Shown here piece by piece: positions 1-6,095 of a DNA stretch of 21,988 bases. Within the stretch, counting starts at the first letter, position 1; each line of letters starts with the position of its first letter. The notes beneath the pieces were generated by a model. That model searched no databases. It was not told the DNA's origin and saw nothing but the letters and a program-made list of their open reading frames with translations. Where the stretch lies: the NCBI GenBank assembly GCA_032123675.1, contig JAQBEX010000070.1, forward strand, positions 1 to 21,988, written 5' to 3'. Source of the DNA: Prado023 sp032123675. GTDB lineage: Bacteria > Actinomycetota > Actinomycetes > S36-B12 > CAIYMF01. The position numbers were made by a program, and so were the translations under genes.

Positions 1-722
1 CTGAGCACCTGCTCACCCAGCCCGGCCTCGGCCAGCAACTCCCCCTGGGGGTCGATGACCATCGAGCCCCCCGCGATCGGGACACCGCCGTGTGTTCCGG
101 TCTGGTTGCAGGCCAGCACGTACGCCTGGTTCTCGATCGCGCGGGCCCGAGCCAGGACCTGCCAGTGCGTGACCCGGCGCTCAGGCCACCCGGCCGGGAT
201 GACGAATGCCTCGGCGCCGCGGTCCACCAGCGCCCGGAAGAGCTCGGGGAAGCGCAGGTCGTAGCACGTGGCCAGGCCTGTGCGCCCCAGCGGACCGGGT
301 AGGACGACCATCTCACCACCGCTGGACATCACGGTGGTCTCGCCCCCGTTGAAGCCGAACAGGTGGACCTTCCGGTAGGAGCCAGCCAGCGATCCGTCCG
401 AGGCGAAGACCACCTGGGTGTTGTAGTAGCCGGTACCGCCGGGCTCGGACTGAACCTGCTCGGCGAACGAGCCCCCGAACACCCAGGCGCCTGTCTGGGC
501 AGCCACCCTGGAGAGCTCCTGGCACAAGGGCCCACCCAACGGCTCGGCATGCACGGGCATCAGGTCGATGGCGAAGGCCCCGATCGGCCAGAGCTCGGGC
601 AGGACGACGACGTCATGGGTCGCGGCCGCATCGGCGGTCAACGACAGCACCCGGGCGATCCGCGCCGGCACGGCCTCGTCATCGGTGATCGCCACCTGGA
701 TGAGGGCCACACGCACGGACAT
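1..722 (-). CDS. Carbon-nitrogen hydrolase (nitrilase superfamily), C-terminus cut off by window edge
   Basis: The visible 240 residues form a nitrilase-fold amidohydrolase that would hydrolyse a C-N amide or nitrile bond in the cytoplasm; the substrate cannot be read from sequence. The family's catalytic triad is visible: Glu43 in LPELW, Lys118 in YRKVHLF and Cys153 in ATCYDLRFPE. The last two motifs resemble the omega-amidase/predicted-amidohydrolase branch. Family members usually have about 260-270 residues, so only 20-30 are missing beyond base 1. The ATG at 722 is chosen because the protein then begins directly with the first beta strand (VRVALIQV) and a TAGCCT -10 box ends six bases upstream, which suggests a leaderless mRNA. 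The next gene upstream on the same strand ends at 770. Family assignment is firm; substrate is unknown. Confidence 0.9.
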   Translation of the reverse strand, partial: MSVRVALIQVAITDDEAVPARIARVLSLTADAAATHDVVVLPELWPIGAFAIDLMPVHAEPLGGPLCQELSRVAAQTGAWVFGGSFAEQVQSEPGGTGYYNTQVVFASDGSLAGSYRKVHLFGFNGGETTVMSSGGEMVVLPGPLGRTGLATCYDLRFPELFRALVDRGAEAFVIPAGWPERRVTHWQVLARARAIENQAYVLACNQTGTHGGVPIAGGSMVIDPQGELLAEAGLGEQVL

Positions 723-728
723 GGTCTC

Positions 729-734
729 AGGCTA
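729..734 (-). promoter_or_regulatory. -10 box (TAGCCT) of the carbon-nitrogen hydrolase
   Basis: On the minus strand TAGCCT is followed by six bases and then the ATG at 722. This spacing puts the transcription start at or next to the A of the ATG, so translation is probably leaderless. No clear -35 hexamer is seen. Confidence 0.5.
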
Positions 735-769
735 GCCCGCTGGCCGCGAAGCCGCCGACCAGCCCCTGA

Positions 770-1012
770 TCAGGAGACGGAGAGCGCAGCGCGCAGGCGC
801 GCCTCCTCGAGGTGCCAGACACCCACGACCTGACCGTCGACCACGGTCACCGGGATCTGCTCCCAGTACAGGTCAGCGAGGCTCGGATCGTCGAGGATGC
901 TCAGTTCCTCCCATGGCTCGCCGACCTCGGCGCACACCTTGACCAGCACCAACCGGGCCTGGTCGCACAGATGACAGCCGGGCTTGCCGATCAACTGGAC
1001 CCGCGCAGTCAC
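770..1012 (-). CDS. Glutaredoxin-like (DUF836) thiol-disulfide protein
   Basis: This 80-residue protein has a thioredoxin-like N-terminal strand followed by a CxxC redox motif, Cys13-His-Leu-Cys16 in GKPGCHLCDQAR. The helix and the 'IPVTVVDG' cis-proline strand match the glutaredoxin-like DUF836 family. The likely role is cytosolic thiol-disulfide exchange; its partner is unknown. The frame is open further upstream, but the GTG at 1012 is preferred because it starts just before the beta strand and overlaps the upstream ligase stop in a GTGA (1009-1012), implying translational coupling. A related small glutaredoxin-like gene lies near a HAD phosphatase gene in mycobacteria (recalled), so the linkage looks conserved. 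Confidence 0.85.
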   Translation of the reverse strand: MTARVQLIGKPGCHLCDQARLVLVKVCAEVGEPWEELSILDDPSLADLYWEQIPVTVVDGQVVGVWHLEEARLRAALSVS

Positions 1013-2508
1013 TCCCGGACGTCCTTGAGCCGGCCCTTCGTGACCTTCCCGGTGGCCGCCCGGGGCAGCTTCGGGACGAACTCGATCAGGGACGGGCACT
1101 TGAACCGGGCCAGCCGCGCCTCGCAGTACGCACGCAGGTCATCGGGCTCCCGCATCCCCTTGTTGAGGACCACCACCGCCCGCACGGACTCGCCGGTCAG
1201 GGGATGTGGCGTGCCGATCACCGCCACCTCGGCCACGGCCGGATGCGCTGCGATGACTGCCTCGACCTCACGGGGGTAGACGTTGAACCCGGACACGATG
1301 ATGAGGTCCCGACGCCGATCCACCAGCCGGTAGTCGCCGTCCTCATCAAGGATGGCGACGTCGCCGGTATGGAACCAGCCCTCCGAATCGACACCGGCGG
1401 AGCCATCGGGCCAGTACCCGGACAGCAACGACTTGGCCTTGACCCACAACTCGCCGGGGTCCCCCTCGTAGACCTCCTGGCCCGACTCGTCGCGCAGGGA
1501 CACCTGGATCCCCGCCAGCGGCCGACCCACGGAACCGGGCTTGGCCCGATGCGTGACGAGCGTCGAGGTGACCACAGGGCAGCACTCGGTGAGCCCGTAG
1601 CCCTCCCAGATCGTCTTGCCCGTGATCGTGCGGAACTGCGCGAAGACGTCCGGGGGCAGCGCCGAGGCACCGCTGACCAGGATCCGGACCCCGTCCATCG
1701 ACTCGCGCAGCGACCCCTCGGCACTCCATGAGACGAACATCGGTGGCGCACCGGCGATGTTGGTCACGCCCAGTTCGCGCACGGCCGCCAGCGATGACCG
1801 CGGCTCGAAACGATCGAGCAGGACACACGTGGCAGCCCGTTTGGCCACCAGCCCCAGGCCGGCGTTCAAGCCGTAGATGTGGAACATCGGCAGCACCAGC
1901 AGCAGCCGGTCGTCAGGCTCCAGCGCCGCGGGCCGACGGATCTTGGCAAGAGCGTCGATGTTGGCCTTCATCGCGCCGTGGCTGAGCATCGCGCCCTTGG
2001 GCTGGCCCTCGCTGCCAGAGGTGTACATGAGCACAGCAACGTCACGGCCTGTGGTTCGCGGCTGCGAGAAGGCCCCCCGGCCGCCCGCGCCCGCCCCGAT
2101 CAGAGCCGCGCCCTCATCCGAGTCGATGGCCATGACCTGCGTGTCCTGCGCGCGCTTGGCCACCGAGATACCGACCTTTGCGGCCTTCGCATCGTGCAGC
2201 AGGATCTCCGCGCCGGCATCAGTGCACAGCCGCAGGACCTCCGTGGCCGTGTAGCCCGTATTCAGCGGGACGGCCACCAGACCCGCACGCAGCACGGCGA
2301 AGTAGGCGATCGCGAACTCAGGTCGGTTGCCGATCATGAGCGCGACGCGCGCACCCTTGCTCAGGCCGGCCTCGCTCAGGGCCCGAGCGCCCCGATCAAC
2401 CCGACGATCGACCTCGGCCCACGTGAACTCGCTGGTCCGGGTCACGAGCGCTGGATGGTCCGGACGAGATGCCGCTGCATCCCGCACCAGGTCAGCGAGG
2501 TTCGTCAC
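1009..2508 (-). CDS. AMP-forming acyl-CoA synthetase / long-chain fatty-acid-CoA ligase family
   Basis: This 499-residue adenylate-forming enzyme activates a carboxylic acid to an acyl-AMP and then an acyl-CoA. The core motifs are in order: P-loop YTSGSEGQPKG (about 162-172, with Glu where Thr is usual), YGLTE (304-308), GWFHTGD (377-383), DRRRDLIIVSGFNVYPREVE (from about 397) and the catalytic lysine Lys488 in PRAATGK. Length is normal for a compact FadD-like ligase. No signal peptide or membrane segment is present, so it acts in the cytosol or at the membrane surface. The GTG at 2508 gives the expected N-terminus. Its stop overlaps the glutaredoxin-like gene start. It diverges from the HAD phosphatase across about 40 bases. 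Acyl chain preference cannot be inferred. Confidence 0.93.
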   Translation of the reverse strand: MTNLADLVRDAAASRPDHPALVTRTSEFTWAEVDRRVDRGARALSEAGLSKGARVALMIGNRPEFAIAYFAVLRAGLVAVPLNTGYTATEVLRLCTDAGAEILLHDAKAAKVGISVAKRAQDTQVMAIDSDEGAALIGAGAGGRGAFSQPRTTGRDVAVLMYTSGSEGQPKGAMLSHGAMKANIDALAKIRRPAALEPDDRLLLVLPMFHIYGLNAGLGLVAKRAATCVLLDRFEPRSSLAAVRELGVTNIAGAPPMFVSWSAEGSLRESMDGVRILVSGASALPPDVFAQFRTITGKTIWEGYGLTECCPVVTSTLVTHRAKPGSVGRPLAGIQVSLRDESGQEVYEGDPGELWVKAKSLLSGYWPDGSAGVDSEGWFHTGDVAILDEDGDYRLVDRRRDLIIVSGFNVYPREVEAVIAAHPAVAEVAVIGTPHPLTGESVRAVVVLNKGMREPDDLRAYCEARLARFKCPSLIEFVPKLPRAATGKVTKGRLKDVRE

Positions 2509-2514
2509 ACGGCC

Positions 2515-2520
2515 AGTGTG
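2515..2520 (-). promoter_or_regulatory. Weak candidate -10 (CACACT) of the acyl-CoA ligase
   Basis: CACACT on the minus strand ends six bases before the GTG at 2508. It has the right position for the leaderless layout seen elsewhere in the window but lacks the first T of TAnnnT. Confidence 0.25.
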
Positions 2521-2536
2521 GCATGTCGAATCCGGC

Positions 2537-2542
2537 TAGGCT
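2537..2542 (+). promoter_or_regulatory. -10 box (TAGGCT) of the HAD phosphatase
   Basis: TAGGCT ends six bases before the GTG at 2549, so transcription should begin at about the start codon. It lies in the roughly 40-base divergent gap shared with the ligase gene. Confidence 0.5.
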
Positions 2543-2548
2543 CGCCCC

Positions 2549-3520
2549 GTGGCCGATTCGCAGAACGCCCCCGAGGGCCTGGCGATCCCTGATGATGCTG
2601 CTGCCGACGAGGCGGTCCTGAACGACCCCACGGATACCCCGCCCACCGTGGATGAGCATGCGGCGGCTGAGGCGGCCGAAGCGTCCGGCGACTCCTGGAT
2701 CACCGAGGGACTCGGAGCCCTGGACCCGGACAATGCTGGCCCGGGAGCTGCGGCGTTCTTCGACGTCGACAACACGATCATGCGTGGCTCGAGCATCGTC
2801 GCCCTCGCTCGGGGCATGGCCGACCGCGACTACTTCACGACCGGCGAGGTCATGGACTTCACCTGGAAGCAGCTGAAGTTCGTCATGTCGGGTCGGGAGA
2901 ACCTGGACGACATGGCTGAGGCCACGGAGAACGGACTGCAGTTCGTCAAGGGCCGCGCGCCGGGCGAGATCCGGGAGATGGCCGAGCAGGCCTACGACGA
3001 GCGAATGGTCGGCCGGCTGTGGGCCGGCACGGTCGAGCTCGCTGAGGCGCACAAGGCGCTGGGCCACGACGTGTGGCTGATCAGCGCCACCCCCGTGGAG
3101 GTCGCCGAGGTCATCGCCCGACGACTGGACCTGACCGGTGGGCTGGGGACCATCGCCGAGATCGAGGACGATCGGTACACCGGCAAGCTCAGCGGGGTGC
3201 CGCTGCACGGCGAGGCGAAGGCCGCAGCAATCGAGCAGATCGCGGCCGAGCACGACCTCGACATGAGCAGGTGCGCTGCCTACTCGGACTCGGCCAACGA
3301 CATCCCCATGCTGTCCGCGGTCGGGTACCCCGTGGCGATCAACCCCGACGGTGCGCTGCGCTCGCACGCGAAGTCGGAAGGATGGCCGATCCGCGACTAC
3401 CGGATCCGCGGCAAGGAGTCGGTTCGCCGGGGCGTCCCGGCCGCTGCTGCCGCCGGGCTCGCAGCCGGCGCGGCGGTCGGTGTGGCCAAGGCGATCTCGG
3501 TGATCCGCGGGCGGGCCTGA
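2549..3520 (+). CDS. HAD-superfamily subfamily IB phosphatase (SerB-like)
   Basis: This 323-residue HAD-IB hydrolase probably removes phosphate from a small cytosolic or lipid-linked phosphomonoester. Motif I is FFDVDNT (Asp72 nucleophile, Asp74), motif II is the Ser in LISATP (179), motif III Lys is in GEAK (224), and motif IV is YSDSANDIP (Asp247, Asp251). The alpha-helical cap between motifs I and II is that of SerB/CicA-type enzymes. Two additions are odd: an acidic, alanine-rich N-terminal arm of about 65 residues and a small Ala/Gly-rich hydrophobic stretch near residues 296-316 that could contact membrane. The GTG at 2549 has no Shine-Dalgarno but follows a -10 box closely. The related M. 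tuberculosis protein is called SerB1, but phosphoserine specificity is not shown by the sequence. Confidence 0.88.
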   Translation: MADSQNAPEGLAIPDDAAADEAVLNDPTDTPPTVDEHAAAEAAEASGDSWITEGLGALDPDNAGPGAAAFFDVDNTIMRGSSIVALARGMADRDYFTTGEVMDFTWKQLKFVMSGRENLDDMAEATENGLQFVKGRAPGEIREMAEQAYDERMVGRLWAGTVELAEAHKALGHDVWLISATPVEVAEVIARRLDLTGGLGTIAEIEDDRYTGKLSGVPLHGEAKAAAIEQIAAEHDLDMSRCAAYSDSANDIPMLSAVGYPVAINPDGALRSHAKSEGWPIRDYRIRGKESVRRGVPAAAAAGLAAGAAVGVAKAISVIRGRA

Positions 3521-3529
3521 GCCAATCAG

Positions 3530-3645
3530 GCATCACGTCGGGGCCGCGCTCAGCATCACGTCGGCGCCGCGCTTGGGGCCGCGCTTTGGGGCCGCGCTTG
3601 GGGCCGCGCTTGGGGCCGCAAGGGGGCCGCGCTGGGCGCCGCACT
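3530..3645. repeat. GC-rich tandem repeat between convergent genes
   Basis: The 152-base gap between the HAD and acyltransferase stops holds two kinds of repeat. Two copies of a 21-base unit beginning GCATCACGTCGG start at 3530 and 3553, a 23-base period with one G-to-C difference. They are followed by about four direct copies of a 12-13 base unit, CTTGGGGCCGCG, from 3572 to about 3620, then decayed copies to about 3645. The shared core is GGGGCCGCG. No reading frame looks coding. A short CCCGG/CCGGG hairpin at 3649-3661 follows, close to the acyltransferase stop. The array probably arose by slippage; a terminator role is possible but unproven. Confidence 0.8.
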
Positions 3646-3672
3646 GGGCCCGGCCGCCGGGACGCGGGCGCC

Positions 3673-4584
3673 TCAGCGGAAGATGCCGCGCCGGCGCACG
3701 AGCATCCGATACAGGTTGTGCTGGATCGTCTCGCGCACCCGGTCGGTGATCTCGAAGACCAGCATCGGATCGTCGGGGGCGGACTCCCCGAAGCCCTCAG
3801 CATCAATCGGTTCGCCGAACTCGATGACCCACTTGGAGGGCAGCGGAACCAGACCCAGCGGCCCGAGCCACGGGAACGTCGGCGTCACCGGGAAGTAGGG
3901 AAGGCCAAGCATGCGGGCCAGCACCTTGACGTTGCCCAGCATCGGGTAGATCTCCTCGGACCCGACAACCGAGCACGGCACGATCGGCACACCGACCTTC
4001 AGTGCTGCAGCCACGAAACCGCCCCGACCGAAGCGCTGCAGGCGGTAGCGCTCCGAGAACGGCTTGCCGGTGCCCTTGTAGCCCTCCGGCCAGACCCCGA
4101 CCAACTCCCCGGAGCGCAGCAGGCGCTCCGCGTCCGGGTTGCAGGCCAGCGTGGCTCCGGCCTTTCGTGCGAGCATCCCCACGAACGGCATCTCGAAGAC
4201 CACGTCGGCGCCAAGCGGGCGCAGGTGCCGGTTGTTGGGGTGCGCGTCATGGATGGCCAGTTGGACCATGGCGGCGTCGAGGCCGATGGTGCCGGCGTGG
4301 TTGCCGACGACAAGTGCGCCGCCGTCGGCCGGGATGTTCTCGATCCCGTGCACCTCGACCCGGAACCAGAGCCGGTACAGCGGACGAAGTGCCGCCAGCA
4401 GCACGCTGTCGGTGAGCTCGCGGTCGAAGCCGAAATCGTCGACCTCATACTCCCCGAGAGCGCGGCGCCTCAGGAACTCAAGGGCCCGATCGACATGGTC
4501 GGCCCAGCGGGTCGGCTCGTCGGCCACCGCCACCTCAACGCCGGGCTCCTGACCTGCCAGGCGCAGCGCGCGCGCATCGCTCAT
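3673..4584 (-). CDS. PlsC-like lysophospholipid acyltransferase family protein
   Basis: This protein of about 303 residues belongs to the glycerolipid acyltransferase (LPLAT) fold, transferring acyl chains to a lysolipid or glycerol-type acceptor at the membrane. Block I is NHAGTIGLD, with His96 and Asp103; six residues separate them rather than the four of classical PlsC. Block III is WPEGYKGTGK (EGYKG at 167-171) and block IV is VPIVP (199-203). No strong transmembrane helix is seen, so peripheral association is likely. The ATG at 4584 is chosen because it overlaps the epimerase stop as ATGA (4581-4584); a GTG at 4593 is possible but has a poorer ribosome site. It is last in the BldC-like/bS22/epimerase run and converges on the HAD phosphatase, as related genes neighbour each other in mycobacteria (recalled). 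Confidence 0.87.
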   Translation of the reverse strand: MSDARALRLAGQEPGVEVAVADEPTRWADHVDRALEFLRRRALGEYEVDDFGFDRELTDSVLLAALRPLYRLWFRVEVHGIENIPADGGALVVGNHAGTIGLDAAMVQLAIHDAHPNNRHLRPLGADVVFEMPFVGMLARKAGATLACNPDAERLLRSGELVGVWPEGYKGTGKPFSERYRLQRFGRGGFVAAALKVGVPIVPCSVVGSEEIYPMLGNVKVLARMLGLPYFPVTPTFPWLGPLGLVPLPSKWVIEFGEPIDAEGFGESAPDDPMLVFEITDRVRETIQHNLYRMLVRRRGIFR

Positions 4585-5606
4585 GTCGACCACCCTGAGA
4601 GGATCCGGCCCGCGACCGTTTCTGCTCCGGTCACCAGTTCCGGCGAGAGCATGTTGTTCAGCCGCCTGGACACGACGAAGTCCTCGAAAGCGGCTGCGGT
4701 GCTGAACTTCGGGGAGAAGCCGTACTCCTCCTTGAGCCGCGCGGTATCGACGGCCCGGCCATGGGTCAGCAGCCGGATCTGCTCCGGGCTGAAGTCAGCG
4801 AACCCACCACGCCGCACCCAGCGGCCGACGAGGCCGACGAAGGGCGACCACACGGGAACCTCCACCCGGCCGGCGCGCCGGATGGCCTGGGAGAGGGCCA
4901 GCACCCCGTCACCGGCAACGTTGTAGATGCCGGGGTGGTCCTGCACCGTGGCCCGACGCATCACCTCAAGGCCATCGTCCTCGTGAACGAACTGCAGGCG
5001 GGCGTCGTAGCCGAGAACGGTCGGGATCACGGGCAGCGAGAAGTACTGGGCCATGGGGGTGTTGGCCGTCGGCCCGAGGAAGTTGGCGAAACGCAACGTG
5101 GTCACAGCCATGTCGGGGCGTCGGCGGGCAAGGCCGCGCACGTAGGACTCGACCTCGACTGAATCCTTGGCCCACCCGGATCCGGGCAAGTGGCTCGGCT
5201 CCATGTCCTCGGTCATCAGGGCAGCGTCGCCCGCGCCTGACCCGTACACGGTCGTCGAGGACTTCACGACGAGCTTCTCCACCGACGACGCCTTCTGGCA
5301 CGCCGCCAACAACTGCATCGTCCCGATGACGTTGATCTCCTTCATCGGTGTCCGCCCGCCAGCCTGGCGCGGCGTGGCGATGACTCCCATGTGCACCACG
5401 GTGTCGACCCCCGCAGTGGAGATCACCTTGCCGATGATGGGGTTGCGGATGTCGGCTCGGACGAAGTCCGCCCCGCCGATGTCCGCGGTGGGGGTGACGA
5501 CGTCAACACCGATGACCCTCTCGATCGAGGGGTCATCGGTGAGCAGGCGCGCCATCCTGCCGCCCAAGTACCGGGAGGCTCCGGTGACCAGAACGACGCG
5601 CGCCAC
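4581..5606 (-). CDS. Atypical SDR, NAD-dependent epimerase/dehydratase family
   Basis: This 341-residue extended short-chain dehydrogenase binds NAD(P) through an N-terminal Rossmann fold: VLVTGASRYLGG (about 6-16) with an acidic residue ending beta 2 (Asp35). The middle glycine of TGxxGxxG is Arg12. The usual active-site Tyr-x-x-x-Lys is not visible: around Lys147 (SGWAKDSVEVE) the tyrosine position holds Ser. The upstream SSTTVYG (116-122) and LRFANFLGP (from 171) are typical of the family. It is therefore better called an atypical SDR than a true GalE; the substrate is unknown. The GTG at 5606 lies four bases after the bS22 stop, and its own stop overlaps the acyltransferase ATG. This tight packing supports one transcript. 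Confidence 0.85.
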   Translation of the reverse strand: MARVVLVTGASRYLGGRMARLLTDDPSIERVIGVDVVTPTADIGGADFVRADIRNPIIGKVISTAGVDTVVHMGVIATPRQAGGRTPMKEINVIGTMQLLAACQKASSVEKLVVKSSTTVYGSGAGDAALMTEDMEPSHLPGSGWAKDSVEVESYVRGLARRRPDMAVTTLRFANFLGPTANTPMAQYFSLPVIPTVLGYDARLQFVHEDDGLEVMRRATVQDHPGIYNVAGDGVLALSQAIRRAGRVEVPVWSPFVGLVGRWVRRGGFADFSPEQIRLLTHGRAVDTARLKEEYGFSPKFSTAAAFEDFVVSRRLNNMLSPELVTGAETVAGRILSGWST

Positions 5607-5610
5607 GGTG

Positions 5611-5709
5611 CTACTTCGCGTTACGCCGCTGGACCCGCGTGCGCTTCAGCAACTTGCGGTGCTTCTTCTTCGCCATCCGCTTGCGACGCTTCTTGATGAC
5701 AGAACCCAC
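5611..5709 (-). CDS. Small ribosomal subunit protein bS22 (AURKAIP1/COX24-type, 32 aa)
   Basis: This tiny gene encodes 32 residues beginning MGSVIKKRRKRMAKKKHRK and ending RTRVQRRNAK. It closely matches, from memory, the 33-residue M. tuberculosis Rv0500B protein, seen in actinobacterial 30S structures and named bS22. More than half the residues are Lys or Arg, as expected for an rRNA-binding peptide. The GTG at 5709 has a Shine-Dalgarno GAGG seven bases upstream (5717-5720). A TACGAT -10 box lies at 5745-5750, leaving a leader of about 28 bases. The gene sits between a BldC-like regulator and the epimerase, the same order as in mycobacteria. It is easily missed by gene callers because of its size. 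Confidence 0.93.
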   Translation of the reverse strand: MGSVIKKRRKRMAKKKHRKLLKRTRVQRRNAK

Positions 5710-5744
5710 AGGTGAACCTCACTGACTTGCCGGAAATTACCGCC

Positions 5745-5750
5745 ATCGTA
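5745..5750 (-). promoter_or_regulatory. -10 box (TACGAT) of the bS22-epimerase-acyltransferase operon
   Basis: TACGAT on the minus strand places transcription start near 5738, giving a leader of about 28 bases that contains the GAGG ribosome site of bS22. A TTCCGG at the -35 position (17-base spacing) is only a weak match. Confidence 0.45.
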
Positions 5751-5781
5751 CCGCTCGGGCCGGTGGCCCGGAAACCGGTCG

Positions 5782-5797
5782 GCCGGCGCCTGCCGGC
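5782..5797 (-). terminator. Candidate hairpin after the BldC-like gene
   Basis: GCCGGC (5782-5787) and GCCGGC (5792-5797) pair across a four-base loop just past the stop of the BldC-like gene and upstream of the bS22 promoter. There is no U-tract, so any terminator function would be of the U-less actinobacterial kind. Confidence 0.3.
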
Positions 5798-5803
5798 ACC
5801 CCG

Positions 5804-6001
5804 TCAGGCAGTGTCGACGAACGAGTTTCGCAGGTACTCATCCACCACGTACTCGGGGATCCGCACAGAGCGCCCGACCTTCAGGGCGGGCAGGGTGCCG
5901 GCGTTCACCATCCGGTACACGGTCATCTTGGACAACCGAAGGATCGCCGCCACCTCGGCGACAGTCAGGAGCCGCACCTCAGCCAGAGGCCGATCAGTCA
6001 C
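5804..6001 (-). CDS. BldC-like MerR-type helix-turn-helix DNA-binding protein
   Basis: This 65-residue protein is almost entirely one winged helix-turn-helix domain of the excisionase/BldC type: LLTVAEVAAILRLSKMTVYR (helices 1-2 and recognition helix) followed by the NAGTLPALKVGRSVRIP wing. It should bind DNA, possibly as head-to-tail oligomers as BldC does, and regulate transcription; targets are not evident. Databases often label such genes 'excisionase', but there is no integrase or att site here. The GTG at 6001 is set by an excellent Shine-Dalgarno GGGAGG six to seven bases upstream; the long in-frame extension to 6148 is not coding. It is directly upstream of bS22, an arrangement recalled from M. 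tuberculosis (Rv0500A-Rv0500B), and may or may not share its transcript. Confidence 0.9.
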   Translation of the reverse strand: MTDRPLAEVRLLTVAEVAAILRLSKMTVYRMVNAGTLPALKVGRSVRIPEYVVDEYLRNSFVDTA

Positions 6002-6032
6002 GGCGCACCTCCCAACGCGTGTCAATGAGCCG

Positions 6033-6038
6033 AGGATA
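6033..6038 (-). promoter_or_regulatory. Candidate -10 (TATCCT) of the BldC-like gene
   Basis: TATCCT on the minus strand would start transcription near 6026, giving a leader of about 25 bases that holds the GGGAGG ribosome site. TTCCAT lies 17 bases upstream as a weak -35. Confidence 0.35.
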
Positions 6039-6095
6039 CGCTCGCTCGCCCGCAGATGGAATGGCTCCGGCGCATCGACCCCGGGGCGCAATCGG

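Noticed and set aside
3530..3645. CRISPR array
   Set aside because: The units are contiguous 12-23 base tandem copies without unique spacers, and there are no cas genes.
3073..4926. A 617-codon open frame on the plus strand across the repeat array and two minus-strand genes
   Set aside because: It is antisense to the well-supported acyltransferase and epimerase genes, has an Arg/Pro/Gly-rich shadow composition, and has no domain. High GC leaves long spurious frames.
5804..6001. 'Excisionase' as evidence of a prophage or integrative element
   Set aside because: The domain is shared with BldC-type regulators, the gene order with bS22 looks conserved, and no integrase, att repeat or phage gene is nearby.
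6020..6025. Perfect TTGACA on the minus strand upstream of the BldC-like gene
   Set aside because: At 16-18 bases downstream there is no TAnnnT, only the ribosome site and start codon, so it is probably chance.
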